The translations under genes and the position numbers were made by a program. This document shows positions 49,456-64,000 of a stretch of 64,000 nucleotides of DNA, in pieces; position 1 is the stretch's first letter, and each line of letters opens with the position of its first letter. A model generated the notes under the pieces. It did no database searches, was not told where the DNA came from, and was given only the letters and a program-made list of their open reading frames with translations. This DNA is from Cytauxzoon felis (taxonomy: Eukaryota; Apicomplexa; Aconoidasida; Piroplasmida; Theileriidae): positions 1 to 64,000 of the forward strand of contig JAIQCW010000334.1 of the NCBI GenBank assembly GCA_020283715.1, read 5' to 3'.

Positions 49456-50295
49456 ATGAGGATAAATATAACAATATTTGTCTTATTTTATGGTGGAATT
49501 TTCATAGAAGGCAGATTGATACTACATAAACATACTGAGAGCAAATTAGTAGACAGTACCGTATATAGTACCACCGATACAATAGATAATAACTGTCATA
49601 ATAATATTTCAAACGGATTAAATATGAAGAAGGCCGATGATTTAAAATATATAGATTGGAATCTCTCTTTAATAACCTCAGGTAATGCTTATTTCTATTT
49701 ACACATTTTCTTTCTACACATTTCCTACACAGGTACTTATCTATCACAGGCTCTAGTAATTAACATGTTGTTTATAATAATTACAACTATATCGCAAAAA
49801 TTACAATATGAACTTAATATTGACACGGGTTCTTTAATTTTAGGGAAACTTTCAGGTTTTTTAACGGTCACTGTTGGAAGTTTCTTAGCGTTTAGACTGT
49901 CTGAGTCAATCATCAAATTAATTTTAAATACTAACAATAAGTGGTTAAATGAAGTATATGCAATCATATTGCCCTGTAATTCGTACTTATATTCTGTTGA
50001 ATTCACAGATAAACTTTTTAAAAGGGTCGCAAAATATCTTTACTTAAACGCAATATGTAGCGTAGCTATAAGTAATACCATTAAAAAGCTTAATACAATG
50101 ACGTTTATCAATCCTGTAATCTCAAATACGTCATCAGAAGAACAGGGAGAGCATGTCAATAAAATGGTAGACAACCACAAAAACATAAAGCCATACAAAA
50201 TCTCCTTTATTAACGTGATTAAAAAGTATAAACGTCAAATAATAGTGGTATCATTCTACAATATTATATTGTTTAAGTTATTGAATGGACAGTAA
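49456..50295 (+). CDS. Membrane protein with signal peptide, unknown
   Basis: Open for 279 codons, but 49682-49732 is a 51-bp GT-AG segment (GTAATG to CTACACAG) with a pyrimidine-rich end and is probably an in-frame intron, giving 262 residues. Signal peptide at the start (ITIFVLFYGGIFIEG). Hydrophobic segments near LVINMLFIIITTI and LSGFLTVTVGSFLAF, followed by a basic C-terminal region ending in another hydrophobic stretch (IIVVSFYNIILFKLL). The family is not recognised. Confidence 0.6.
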   Translation: MRINITIFVLFYGGIFIEGRLILHKHTESKLVDSTVYSTTDTIDNNCHNNISNGLNMKKADDLKYIDWNLSLITSGNAYFYLHIFFLHISYTGTYLSQALVINMLFIIITTISQKLQYELNIDTGSLILGKLSGFLTVTVGSFLAFRLSESIIKLILNTNNKWLNEVYAIILPCNSYLYSVEFTDKLFKRVAKYLYLNAICSVAISNTIKKLNTMTFINPVISNTSSEEQGEHVNKMVDNHKNIKPYKISFINVIKKYKRQIIVVSFYNIILFKLLNGQ

Positions 50296-50376
50296 GTAGG
50301 TAAACTTGTAATCAACCATTTATGTAGACTTAATTCGTTTACTCCGAGTGAAATTTCACATCCAGGGGCATTTGCG

Positions 50377-50896
50377 ATGAATAATCTTTCATTAGAGGCA
50401 GATGGTTATAATTATGCATCAAAATCTCAGAAGAATACAATTCAACAGATTGGTAGACAATATGGTTGTCATACATGTGGATTTAGAAGTGAAATAGAAA
50501 GGTATATAGCTGACCATCAACCACCATCAGGAGTCATTAAAAGAAGGCTAAAGAGAAAGTTTATAAAGTTTCTAGTTGATAACAATATAGTTCCATTAGG
50601 ATGGGTTAAACCAAAACAATACTTTTATCCACAATGTAACGCATGTTCAACGATACAATCAAAAGCCGTATTATTCAATAGGTAAGCGTATATGAATCTG
50701 CTATAAATATTGGATGAAATTATCAATGTTATAAATCTTATAGGCGTAGAAGTATAACACATTACGACAAGTTGAGGGGATACCACTTATGCCCATGTGG
50801 ATTTCTAATAGTTAGGTTTGTAATTTTTATAAATCATTAAAATATCCTAGAATAATACTTGATACTAAATGGTCGAGATTAAAAAGATGTAGATGA
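50377..50896 (+). CDS. Small protein with paired CxxC motifs
   Basis: Exons 50377-50681, 50744-50815 and 50851-50896; 140 residues. Pairs CHTCGF and CNACST, then CPCGF, suggest zinc binding. The centre (DHQPPSGVIKRRLKRKF) is basic, so nucleic acid contact is possible. It also has YFYPQCNACS. I do not recognise the family, though the invariant-looking spacing suggests a conserved protein. The last exon is the least certain. Confidence 0.65.
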
Positions 50897-50951
50897 GTTC
50901 CCCATTGAACATTTATTTTAATAATTATAAAACACCGTAACCATCTTTAAA

Positions 50952-51350
50952 ATGTTTATAATACATTTGTTGTTAATATTCACGTTAAATAGTATGGTAA
51001 TCGCAAAAAGTTTGATAGTAGACGAAACTTGCTACGAAGCAAGTGCTAAGACGATACTGTCAGATATAAGTGATGAAGGTTATAATGAAGAAATATCGCA
51101 TTTCGAGTCTAGTCCATTCGCAACTGTTGTAAGACATTGTTTAGGTGAAGATGGTAATGTTAATAGTAACGATTTTGTTCAATGTGTGATCGGCTACAAT
51201 AGCTGCGGTACAACTTGGTATAGTAGCATCAATTGGGAATTTTGTCTTTGTAACACGATCTACTGTATCTTAAAAAACTGCCTACAATACTGGGCGGAGA
51301 CTTCAGACTTTGGAAACTTAAGTGTAAGTTTACAAGTAACAAATATATAA
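50952..51350 (+). CDS. Small secreted cysteine-rich protein
   Basis: 132 residues, signal peptide MFIIHLLLIFTLNSMVIAKS, then a mature part with about eight cysteines (CYEAS, VRHCLG, FVQCVIGYNSCGTTW, FCLCNTIYCILKNC). No membrane segment beyond the signal. Resembles small piroplasm secreted antigens in layout only; family not recognised. A donor-like GTGTAAGT near the end might add a further exon. Confidence 0.6.
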   Translation: MFIIHLLLIFTLNSMVIAKSLIVDETCYEASAKTILSDISDEGYNEEISHFESSPFATVVRHCLGEDGNVNSNDFVQCVIGYNSCGTTWYSSINWEFCLCNTIYCILKNCLQYWAETSDFGNLSVSLQVTNI

Positions 51351-51489
51351 TGTTTGACAAATTACAATCTTTATGCTTAAATTTAGAGCATAACTATATA
51401 TAAATTACATCTACATTATAGTGTCTTGCCCCGTGTCTATCGCAATCGCATACTTGTTTTACGAGACAGATCGGTGAATAATAATCACA

Positions 51490-53317
<1,828 letters not shown>

Positions 53318-53555
53318 TTTATTTCAAATTTTTAAATGTTATAAACTATAAACATTAAACATTACACATTTTCACGCACTTTCATGCATCCACAATACGT
53401 CATACAATACAACGGTATCTATAAGATTATCAGCTAATAATAATTGTTTTTAATTAAATTAGCATTGTATGTATAAATTAATTTAAAGCTAGTTAAAGGT
53501 GTCATATGTATGAAAATATATGCTTGCTGCAGCGAATTATTTGATGCATTGGCTA

Positions 53556-55081
<1,526 letters not shown>

Positions 55082-55152
55082 TTAAACAAAACTAAAAATT
55101 ACACAACTGCAATAAATTAAACTAGAATACATTTAGATATTTATCTTGTAAC

Positions 55153-56602
55153 TCAACGAAATTCTACAAAATTTATAGATGACATCCCCATTGAAAATAC
55201 CTCAAATTCTTCATTCGTCATATCTTGTTGATAGTCTTGTGCTTCTACGAATAAATTAAGAATAATAGTTATTTCGAAATAAAATACCTGATAATGTAAC
55301 ACTTTTACCCAGTTTGGATATATAAAAATCTGGAATTTTATCTTCAACTTGTGGAGTATCATCCTTAGGTTCTATTGTAATCCTCTTATCTTCAACTATT
55401 CTAGGAGATACGTGTGAATCTAATGGTGCTTTTGGTGTTCTATTGATAATGCTAGTAGGTTTAATGTTTACTTTCATATGAAATTTGATTTTATTACTGC
55501 GCTCGTTTGTAAAATCAGATTTCGCTGGTTCTGATACATATGATCTTACGGTAGCCTTTTCAGCAGTTAGTGTACTGCTATTGTCACTTATAACACTGCT
55601 CCCATCCCCAGTAGCACTATTGGTACCCACTGCGCTTGATGCTTCATTGTTGACAATTTGTTGTGATGCTGTTTTTCTTACATAAATTGGAAATTCAGGT
55701 ATTTCCATACCCCAAGCTTCATACAAACAGCGCTTCAATCCTTGAACCTGCTCTTCACATCGTTTTTGTTGGGATGTGTAAATATCTTCCTTTACCATAC
55801 GGTCCTAGAATAAGGATGTAAAGAGTAGCATGTAAGTTCCATTGAACAAAGGGTCATTAGTAACAAAGGTCAGAAGATCTTGAAAAACAAAGACTCATTA
55901 TAATGGTGTTATTTAAACTACTTACATCTAATTCAACCTTTGATCCACAATAGCATATGAAATGTGCATCAATAATATCCATGTCGAGCTTCTGAACATC
56001 AAGCCCATCATATGTAGAGCCACATGTAGGACAGATAAATTTGTCGTGTTCGTATAAACTCTTTCTACGTTGTTGTAATGTCTCCTCCATTTTACATAAT
56101 TTATAGTGGATTACAAGTATTAAATTACTATTTAATCGCCAATAAGATTGTGTATTACTAGCTTCACGTCCATCTTCTCTGTATATTTAAGTGAGCAGAA
56201 GGTATACAAAGTGATGATGGAAATTTTAGAGACAAATATGTAAATTAAAATAGTCTCTACTAACCTCTTATAATTTTTTTGTAAGATGTTTTGTTGTGAT
56301 GAATTGGATATTCTATTTACAATACCATGAGTCTCTAGTCTGGACAGAAATTCTCGGATTCTTCTTTCAGATAGACCCAACTCGGTTTCAAGGTCCTTCT
56401 CAGATACTGCATATTCTGATGCAAGTAGAAAGTCTATTATAACGATCTCTTCATCACAAAAGAATAAACGGCTACAACATTCTACTAATGATGCAAGTGT
56501 ATCTTTATCATAAGTCTTCCTAGTAATTTCTCCAACTAGGTTAGGCATATTGAGTGTGCCCTTAGTATTGATACAACCCCCAGTCATATGAACAGCCATC
56601 AT
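55153..56602 (-). CDS. GTF2E1: TFIIE alpha subunit
   Basis: Exons 56602-56265, 56178-55926, 55804-55288, 55244-55153; 399 residues. RNA polymerase II initiation factor. The N-terminal winged helix (VIIDFLLASEYAVSEKDLETEL, SERRIREFLSRLETHGIV) is followed by a zinc ribbon FICPTCGSTYDGLD...FICYCGS, then a helix RCEEQVQGLKRCL and a Ser/Thr/Pro-rich C-terminal tail. The tail after residue 250 is disordered. Three separate open frames join in phase to make this one gene. Confidence 0.9.
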
Positions 56603-56690
56603 GGACAAAAAAATATATACATCGAGAGATATTTAAAAAAAGTAATCATAATATTAAAATCGGATGATGGTGATTAATAAATCCGTAAAA

Positions 56691-57025
56691 TCAAGTATAA
56701 TTAGAGATCCATTTATTAAGCTCGTGTTGTATAGATTTAAAATGCTGAGATATTAAAGTATTATTGACACTTAAATCTATTGTATTTGAACTACTATTAT
56801 CAGATGGTATAATAGTTTTTGATTTTATCAATGATGTAGATAATTCCAAACATTCCATTCTTACATCATGAAATTAAATGTATATAATCATTGCGATGTA
56901 GTCGTATACTACTACCATCATCCGATACATGAATATAGTCATGTGTCAATTTAGCCCAATGCTTACGATAAAAAATCCCACCATCGAATGGATTAACTAA
57001 AATTGAATTTACTATAACGATCCAT
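56691..57025 (-). CDS. Small gene candidate with unresolved frame break
   Basis: Starts ATGGATC with a possible 22-bp intron (GTTATAGTAAATTC...TTTTAG). It then reads MDLNPFDGGIFYRKHW...RLHRNDYIHLIS and stops. A second frame continues at once with RMECLELSTSLIKSK...FKSIQHELNKWISNYT to a stop at 56691. The two halves fit together if one base is lost near 56877, so this is either a sequencing indel or a splice event I cannot see. Family not recognised. Confidence 0.4.
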
Positions 57026-57083
57026 TTTTATTAATTTAAAGATATTAATCTGATTTTTATTAATAAAAAAATTATCATTAAAG

Positions 57084-57580
<497 letters not shown>

Positions 57581-57663
57581 ACTTTAATTTACTCATTATA
57601 TATTTATGTATATGCTTTGATTTCGTAATGTTTTAATGTTAAAATTCCAAAGAGTTTAGTTCG

Positions 57664-58893
57664 ATGTCTAGTATCGCATGTCCTTCCTATCGTTTCTTGT
57701 TTTATTGTTGATACCCATTGAATGCAGCAATGTTTCACTGCTAGTCGTTGATGATTCTGAATTATCACATAAACTGAGGCTATTTAAATACTATATTAAT
57801 TGTAAATTTCATATTTAGAAGCATATATATTGAATTTTAGCGGATTCTATATGGGAAGATGTGTCATTAAAAGATGTGCAGTTGAAGGACGATTATAACA
57901 GATATGAGCTTGTAGTGATAGCAATAAATGATCTAAACAGTATGTTTGATGTGAATTTACAACAATTTAATCAATTTTAATTTTAGATGACGTTGTCAAA
58001 TTGATTGATGAAAATATAGAGATTCATGTCACGTACAATCTATTATTATTATGTCAAAGGGTATCTACTGATAATGTACCTGAGTTGTTAAAGGGACTAA
58101 ATGTATCATTTCTAAGAGGTTATATCCATGATTCCATTAATGGATATGTTATTAAACCTGAGTTTAATGGGCATTTTATAGAATATTCTGGTAAGTAGAG
58201 TTCAGTTGACCTCCTTATATTCATAGGTACTGGAATTACTAGTGAAGATAATAGATGCTCTCTTGTAAATGGTACAACCACTTCTGTATTGGATGGATAT
58301 AACTGTATATTTTACTGTATAACTTATGTGTTTATTAAATTAGTCATAGGTGGAGATATAAAATTAATTTCACATATAAATTATGATGGCATTAATATAA
58401 TCGTATGTGGATCTGTATTTATATTTGAGGATTCTACTCTGACCATGAGGTAATTTTTACTGACAGTTCGATCATGTTATATAGTTCCGGGAACGTTAAA
58501 TTCATACGAGATGTTAGGAATCGTTTAGAATTTAATAGCTACGAATACAAAATCGTTAGTTTGCTGGGTCATAATTCTCATTCTACAATAGGAAGGACCA
58601 CCTGATGGTGTAATTCATAATGTGAATGACCAAATAGAATTCACATTAAAGACAAGTGATAAACACTGTATTCCATCAATAGAGATCGAACATATGGCTA
58701 TAAAATCATCCAAAATAATGGAAAAATCCATAGAATGCGGCTATCATTACACAAATTTACAGGTAGTATAGAATTATAGTCAATATAAATTCAATAGTTG
58801 CCTAATCATCGTGGTATTTTTAACATTTCAATATACAATCTGGCAAGAGGTAGGAGTCTGTTGTACAATAATAGAGTAAGTGTAGCCGTCTAG
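57664..58893 (+). CDS. OST48/WBP1-like oligosaccharyltransferase subunit (tentative)
   Basis: At least six small exons. Readable frame pieces: LLVVDDSELSHKLRLF, SIWEDVSLKDVQLKDDYN, YELVVIAINDLN, NGTTTSVLDGYN, GINIIVCGSVFIFEDSTL and LPNHRGIFNISIYNLARG. The order of an N-terminal LVVDD strand, a region ending in a V-x-GS-x-F strand and a C-terminal beta domain resembles the 48-kDa subunit of the ER N-glycosylation enzyme. Several joins, the first exon and the C-terminal membrane segment are not settled. One alternative is an unrelated ER protein. Confidence 0.45.
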
Positions 58894-59698
58894 TAAAATG
58901 GTCTAGCTTCAATAAAAATAGATCCATAGTTGAATAAACTTAAGTTATACCTACAACTTAGGTTGCATCAAGCCATGTCGATGTCAAGAAATATTCCAGA
59001 GCCTCAAGGACCGCTATATATATGTGCATTATTGGTAAGAATTATTATTCAACGATTATTCAAGAGTAGGATTCTATATATTCACCGTGTTCATCTCGAG
59101 TTAAAAAGACACGTGTAATTCATAAGTCACCATAATCACACTAACATTTGTGTAATATACCAGAGTTAAACATATATACTATACAACTCTCTAATTCAAA
59201 TAATTGAGAATTAATAATATAATTATGTGGTAGAATAAGTGTGATCCCAGACTTCAAGATTAGTCATCAGGAACAACAGACAATAAAAGTATATATAGAA
59301 TTTAATCGAATGCAAGATTAAAAAATAACCTTAACATATACAAAAAATTCTTTATATATAGAGAGAAGGTGAAATGCACAAAATGACAAATTGAAGAGGG
59401 CATATGTACTGTCGATGAGTGTCGCATAAATTAAGGAACGTTTTAATAAATTCTCATATAAAGAAAGGAATCTTATATAAGATATTAATAGTTATGAATA
59501 TCATTATGTTTGACTAGACGCGAGGAGTATATGGCCTTGAATCTTCCCTTTTATTTGTGGGACCAGAATCACTGTATGTCGGGGTGATGGTGTTATGTAG
59601 CAGTGATCATCCACAACCTTTTGTTCGATTATTCATACTTCCTTTTTAATATACTATATTGTGTTGTACCGAATTTTCCTTCATAACACATTATCAAA
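58894..59698. other. Intergenic, mostly nothing recognised
   Basis: AT-rich region upstream of the hexose transporter. A 62-codon frame at 58930-59118 (QLRLHQAMSMSRNIPEPQG) could be a last exon of the OST48-like gene, but I cannot join it with confidence. No RNA gene or repeat is visible in 59120-59698. Confidence 0.5.
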
Positions 59699-61099
59699 AT
59701 GAGAAAGTACTTATTATCTGCTATGGTTGTGGCGTGCTGCGCCTCTTTTAACTTCGGGGTAGGAACTGTCAACTTCACCACCTCTAAGGAATTTGTTGTC
59801 ATTAACTTACGTTGGTGCGAAGGTACTTATCCTCTTTATGATTGTTCAAAATCGAGAGTTTTTGGAGGTTTTGCCAATGGTGGTGTATTCATTGGTGCGG
59901 CAATTGGGGCATACTTAATCGGATTCTTTGCCAAATATGGCAGAAGGAAGTCTTTGTTAGCTCTTCATGGCTTCGCTGTAGTAGGTGGTTTATTCGCTGC
60001 ATTTGCGCAGTGCTTTACAATGTTATTGATTGGTCGTATTGGTGTAGGTGTGGCTACTGGTTTATCTGGTATGGTACCTATGTTTATTAGTGAAGTAGCT
60101 CCTTTCAAAAAGCGTGGGTTGTATGGTTCTATGTATCCCGTGTTTTTGACTTTTGGCCAATTTGTTGGAGGTTTATTCCAATTATTACACGGCAGGGTTG
60201 TTGATGATACTGTTGTAAGGTGTACTTTATTGGATAAATTTGTATGGCGCACGGCACAAGGTATGCCTGCTTTAGTTGGTTTGGTTGCTATAGTATCGCT
60301 TCTTTTTGTATTTACTCACGATACTCCACAAGAGCTTATTCAAGCTGGTAAGAAGCAGCAAGCCAGAGAGGTTATTGAAAAGTTGCATGGGCCGGATGCT
60401 GTAGATGAAGTTTATGCAGAGATAGATCGTGACCTTGAGGTTGCTAAAACAGTACCAAATATGTCATTCCTCGAAGCATTTAAGAATAAAAGTCACAGAC
60501 ATGTTATCCTAGTTATCCTTGTGCTATCAGCTCTTCAACAACTAACTGGTATTGGTGTATTTATTTCTAATGCTGCTAGGTTATTTATCGCAGTTATGGG
60601 TCGTTCATTCACTTCAACCGTTGTCGCTTCAATGACTGTGGTTATATCATTCCTATCAACATTATCCCTTGTATTCTTTATTGATAAATTTGGACGAAGA
60701 CCATTGATGATTTGCGGTGTATTTATATGTACTGTTTCTATTATGATACCTTGCATAATAAAGCCAATTGGTGGTAATGAAAAATGGTCTAATATATTAT
60801 CAGCTATATCTACTTTGGGATTCATTCCAGGATTTTCTGTTGGTATGGGTAGTGTTCTCTGGATCCATATTGGTGAAGCATTCCCTAGTGAATTTAAGAA
60901 CTCGGCAACATCTTTCTGTGTATTGGTTAACTGGGTTTGTGCTTCTATAATCGTTATTGCATCTGAATCTTTGCTTTCTTATAGTGAAGTTTTAACCTAT
61001 GCTATATTCTTGGGATTCTTAGTAATAAATCTCGTTTTCGTTATCTTATACTTTAAAGAATCTAGAAATGTTCCTATTGGAAAAGCTTATTATCAATAA
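59699..61099 (+). CDS. HT1: Facilitative hexose transporter (HT1-like, MFS sugar porter)
   Basis: 466 residues in a single exon with 12 predicted membrane helices. Sugar-porter signatures: GRRKSLLALHG after helix 2, GRIGVGVATGLSGMVPMFISEVAP after helix 4-5, QQLTGIGVF in helix 7 and DKFGRRPLM after helix 8. This is the apicomplexan plasma-membrane glucose uptake system. GC and codon use are slightly higher than the neighbours, as expected of a well expressed gene. Upstream region about 580 bp. Confidence 0.95.
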   Translation: MRKYLLSAMVVACCASFNFGVGTVNFTTSKEFVVINLRWCEGTYPLYDCSKSRVFGGFANGGVFIGAAIGAYLIGFFAKYGRRKSLLALHGFAVVGGLFAAFAQCFTMLLIGRIGVGVATGLSGMVPMFISEVAPFKKRGLYGSMYPVFLTFGQFVGGLFQLLHGRVVDDTVVRCTLLDKFVWRTAQGMPALVGLVAIVSLLFVFTHDTPQELIQAGKKQQAREVIEKLHGPDAVDEVYAEIDRDLEVAKTVPNMSFLEAFKNKSHRHVILVILVLSALQQLTGIGVFISNAARLFIAVMGRSFTSTVVASMTVVISFLSTLSLVFFIDKFGRRPLMICGVFICTVSIMIPCIIKPIGGNEKWSNILSAISTLGFIPGFSVGMGSVLWIHIGEAFPSEFKNSATSFCVLVNWVCASIIVIASESLLSYSEVLTYAIFLGFLVINLVFVILYFKESRNVPIGKAYYQ

Positions 61100-61306
61100 A
61101 TATAATGTATTATTATTTAATTTTTTTCTTTAATTTTTCCTTGCATAATTTTCTTTGCATCTACTATATGTTTATTTATCTATACTTATCTTCAATTATA
61201 TGAAGTCGTTAGTCTTATATATAGTGTCTATTGTTGATGTATATATAAATTAACTTTGTATACCTATATGGTCTACATAGAATCATCGCTATAGTTTTTG
61301 ATATCA

Positions 61307-63354
61307 ATGGATGTTATTGAATTTTTCAAAGAGAGTATATTATATAATCATTAAATAGTACATGTAATATAGATCCTTCATTGAATGGATTAGATAATGA
61401 GACTGCATTATATACAATCACTAAAGAATTGTTAGACAATGCTATAGATGCATGTATACTGAAGAATGATCCATTAAAGACATGTAATATAGTATTGAAA
61501 TTAATAGAGTTGGATGATAATATTATACAAATTACATGTATAGATGATGGAATAGGTATTAAATGTGATTTTATAGAAAGTATAGGTCAAATATTTAATA
61601 CCACTAAATCATTACAAGAGACATCTGGTACATTTGGATTAGGATTAAAGACAGTAAGATGATTTATTAGCTGATATAGAATTGAATTAGGTATTGATGT
61701 ATTCTAACATGACAAATAATTCTAGTTTATCTATACAAATGAGGTAAATTTACAGATTTAATATATATTTAATTATACTATCAAGAGTTGATGAATATAT
61801 CATTTGGAAATTTAATGTATCATTATCTAATGATAATATACCTATTGTATCAAATATATCCAATGAGTGTCTTAATTATAATGAATGGCCATACTATACA
61901 CTTTTATCTACCAAAGTAAGAACAAATAGATCATTAAAAATAATCATTCATATATAGTTCAAATGTATCAAGACAGATAATATAAACAATTTAATACAAT
62001 GTTATTTGAATATTATAAGCATAAATTATCCAAAGGTTATAAAATATATATCTAATTGTACTCATAATTATGTAGATTATATATAATTTAGAACTGTTTA
62101 ATGATAAAATTATTATTAATAATATAACCGTAGAGAATTCTATACTTAAAGATGTAGAATTATACGGAAAATATTCATCATCAAATGATAAAAAATATCA
62201 AATATCTTGTTACATCGGGAAATATAATGAAAAAATTAATAATAAAGCCACCATATTTCTAATAAGATGTATAAATAATATACCACTACCATGTAAATCA
62301 TCAAAGCTATGCATTATATACAACACATTGAGGTATATAAATGTCTACTCGATGTCCTATCCACCCTCTTCCACTCTTCGTTCCACCTGAGGTTACAATC
62401 CACCTCTCTTCATCCTGCCGTCAGCTTATTCCTTTTATCTCCCCTTCCAGCTCCCGTAGATCGCTTCCAGGTAATACTCAGATCCAATCACTAACTTCTG
62501 CCACGATCTATGGGAGTGGCTCTACTCTTTAGAGATATGTAAATAGAAGAGCTGACGGCAGGATGGACCTCGAGTGGAGAGATGTCTGCAGGACGAAAAG
62601 AGGTGGAAGACTATGATTGGACCTCAGGTGGAATTTTTATTGATATTGGTATATATATTATTTATGATTAGTGTATTATTGAAGAGTAGGATGAAGAGTT
62701 ACGGTATTGTATCTGATGGTTGTAGGATATTGGATATACCGAAATCATTGGAGAGATATAACAATGTATGATTGATATGATAGACAATATTATATATTAA
62801 TAGTACATCAGTTGTAAATCTGTAAAGACATCTATGGATTCCACTTGGAATGTATTATTAATGGTAATTTGATATGTAATGATAATATTACAATTATATA
62901 GGTAGTTAATGTAATGTCAAATCATGTTCAATATGGTGATATTAGAAAGAGTTTTATAACTGTATGTTGATGTACAATGTTATAGATTGTAATACAGGAT
63001 GGTAAAATTGGTGATAAATTACTTGTAAGAATACCAGATGTTATGTCTGGATTAAAATTAATATTAGAATCATCTAATAAATATTTAGAATTGGAATCAT
63101 TTAAATCATTAGAGGTATAAAGAAGATAAATTTTATATAAAAATATATATTCATAGAAACGTCTATATAAACATCATTGTAATTTACTAACAAATACAAT
63201 CGGTAATATCCTATCAAATTCAACAACATCTACACTCATCAAAGCTAAACGCTTATTAAATCTACAAGATAATTGTACAATCAATGGTTAATATAAATAT
63301 AAATTATAATATAATCTTATAGATATTAAATCTGCATTATTAAAAATATTATAA
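61307..63354 (+). CDS. Topoisomerase VI subunit B-like GHKL ATPase
   Basis: Spliced gene with about ten exons: 61307-61334, 61373-61653 and so on to 63354. The N-terminal ATPase has the GHKL boxes ELLDNAIDA (N box), DDGIGI (G1) and TFGLGLKT (G2), and FKE|NPSLNGLD...TALYTITKELLDNA resembles Top6B/Spo11-partner proteins. Later pieces (LMYSNMTNN, INNIPLPC) continue the Top6B transducer pattern. It likely works with a Spo11/Top6A protein in meiotic breaks or endoreplication (inference). One intron (62333-62671) holds a mosaic repeat. Internal joins after 61653 were read by frame, not all fixed. Confidence 0.7.
62333..62671 (+). repeat. Top6B-like gene intron with mosaic repeat bounded by inverted ends
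   Basis: 339-bp intron (AG|GTATATAAAT to ATGATTAG|T). The repeat spans about 62389-62632. It starts TTCCACCTGAGGTTACAATC and ends GATTGGACCTCAGGTGGAA, a 13-bp inverted repeat at the ends. Inside are CTGCCGTCAGC, ACTCCCGTAGATCG or GCCACGATCTATGGGAGTGG, the CTCTTTAGAG palindrome and GAGCTGACGGCAGGA. Confidence 0.85.
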
Positions 63355-63404
63355 GAAATATAATTTAATTCCTCTAAAATTATCAATTATATGATACAAT
63401 CCAG

Positions 63405-64000
63405 TCATTCCGCCCTCTCCTCATCATAATTATCCTCAAAATTTGTAGGTAAATATCTATTCGTCAAGTTATAAGCATAATACAACCCTAAAACCGTTAT
63501 AACAACCGATACCACCACATATATCACCGTCCTTAAACCATACTCATCTAAAGAAATTAATAATGAATAAACAACTTAAATAACAAGCACCATAGATTAG
63601 CGTCCAAGTACAATTCCACCTGAGGCTACAATACAACTATCTTCTTCCACTCGCCGTGGAGGCACTCCACCTGAGGTCAGTCCTGCAGACGGCCCTTCCA
63701 ATTACTTATCCGTAAACGGTAGAGCCACTCCCGGAGATCGTGGCGATGAGAAGTCAGTTATTGGACCTCAGGTGGACTACCCGTAGCTGATCTCAGGGAA
63801 GCGGAAGGGGAAACAAATAGAGAAGGCCACCACGGCGAGTGGAAAGACCTCAGGTGGACGGCGAGTGGCAACGGAAGGACTTCGGGTAGATTCGAATGGA
63901 AGAAGAATATGTATTTGATAATTAGATGTATATTTCGACTTACTATCGGATGTTAGGTCTTCAAATACGGATCCTAGATATGAATAATAGAAGAAGGATG
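63405..64000 (-). CDS. C-terminal end of a membrane protein (partial)
   Basis: Last two exons of a gene that enters from the right edge. A 30-bp exon (63973-63944: GSVFEDLTSD) joins in phase to 63547-63405, which encodes NEYGLRTVIYVVVSVV, a single membrane helix, and a short acidic tail ending DEERAE. The intron between them is 396 bp and holds a mosaic repeat at about 63610-63895. The product cannot be named from this fragment. A type I membrane protein would fit. Confidence 0.65.
63548..63943 (-). repeat. Mosaic repeat in last intron of the partial membrane protein gene
   Basis: 396-bp intron (donor GTAAGT, acceptor TTCTTTAG). Modules on the plus strand at about 63610-63895: TCCACCTGAGGCTACA, CCACTCGCCGTGGAGGC, CTGCAGACGG, the CCGTAAACGG palindrome, GCCACTCCCGGAGATCGTGGC, CCCGTAGCTGATCTCAGGG, CCACCACGGCGAGTGGA. 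A close relative of the exonic copies. Confidence 0.85.

Overview
The window is AT-rich eukaryotic nuclear DNA from an apicomplexan, most likely a piroplasm (Babesia/Theileria-like). The reasons are the gene content (plant-type calcium-dependent kinase of the CDPK4 type, apicoplast-type SufS with a leader, HT1-like hexose transporter, myosin with IQ and RCC1 repeats), very compact spacing, and many tiny introns (22 to about 90 bp, GT-AG, usually ending TAG or CAG). I cannot fix the genus from the sequence alone. About 39 protein genes are visible and most are spliced. I rebuilt exon joins by checking phase and family fit; several exons have no long open frame of their own.

Layout. 1-1.3 kb: AT-rich DNA with two repeat islands. 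1.3-10.5 kb (minus): a PqiA-like membrane protein and a large myosin with IQ and RCC1 repeats. 11-16.7 kb (plus): a basic protein, a degenerate kinase, an ArfGAP. 16.8-19.5 kb (minus): PPIH-type cyclophilin and a TruA-family pseudouridine synthase. 19.8-28 kb: NEK-like kinase, then GPN1, mitochondrial phosphate carrier, a second cyclophilin, TFIIA large subunit and a kinesin. 28.2-36 kb: EF-1 beta, NAD kinase, SufS, an unknown protein, eIF3i. 36-45 kb: secreted protein, PDCD2, CIR_N/Slu7-like splicing protein, EFL1, a membrane-anchored protein. 45-57 kb: NAP/SET histone chaperone, unknown helical protein, HAD phosphatase, small secreted or membrane proteins, CDPK4-like kinase, queuine tRNA transglycosylase, TFIIE alpha. 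57-64 kb: ubiquitin-L40, OST48-like protein, hexose transporter, a Top6B-like GHKL ATPase and the end of a membrane protein. This is a housekeeping mix (transcription, translation, splicing, motility, calcium signalling, Fe-S assembly), not a pathway cluster.

The outstanding feature is a family of GC-rich, palindrome-built mosaic repeats scattered through this AT-rich DNA. They lie inside coding exons, in frame and in one orientation (three cases: the PqiA-like gene, myosin loop 1, and the entry to the myosin converter), inside six introns in both orientations, and between genes. They resemble in behaviour the Rickettsia palindromic elements: short, non-autonomous palindromic sequences that survive inside genes by staying open and landing in tolerant loops. 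At least one stem varies by paired substitutions that keep the palindrome (CCGT-TT-ACGG versus CTCT-TT-AGAG). They are confined to the first 18.2 kb and the last 1.7 kb; the 42 kb between have none that I can see.
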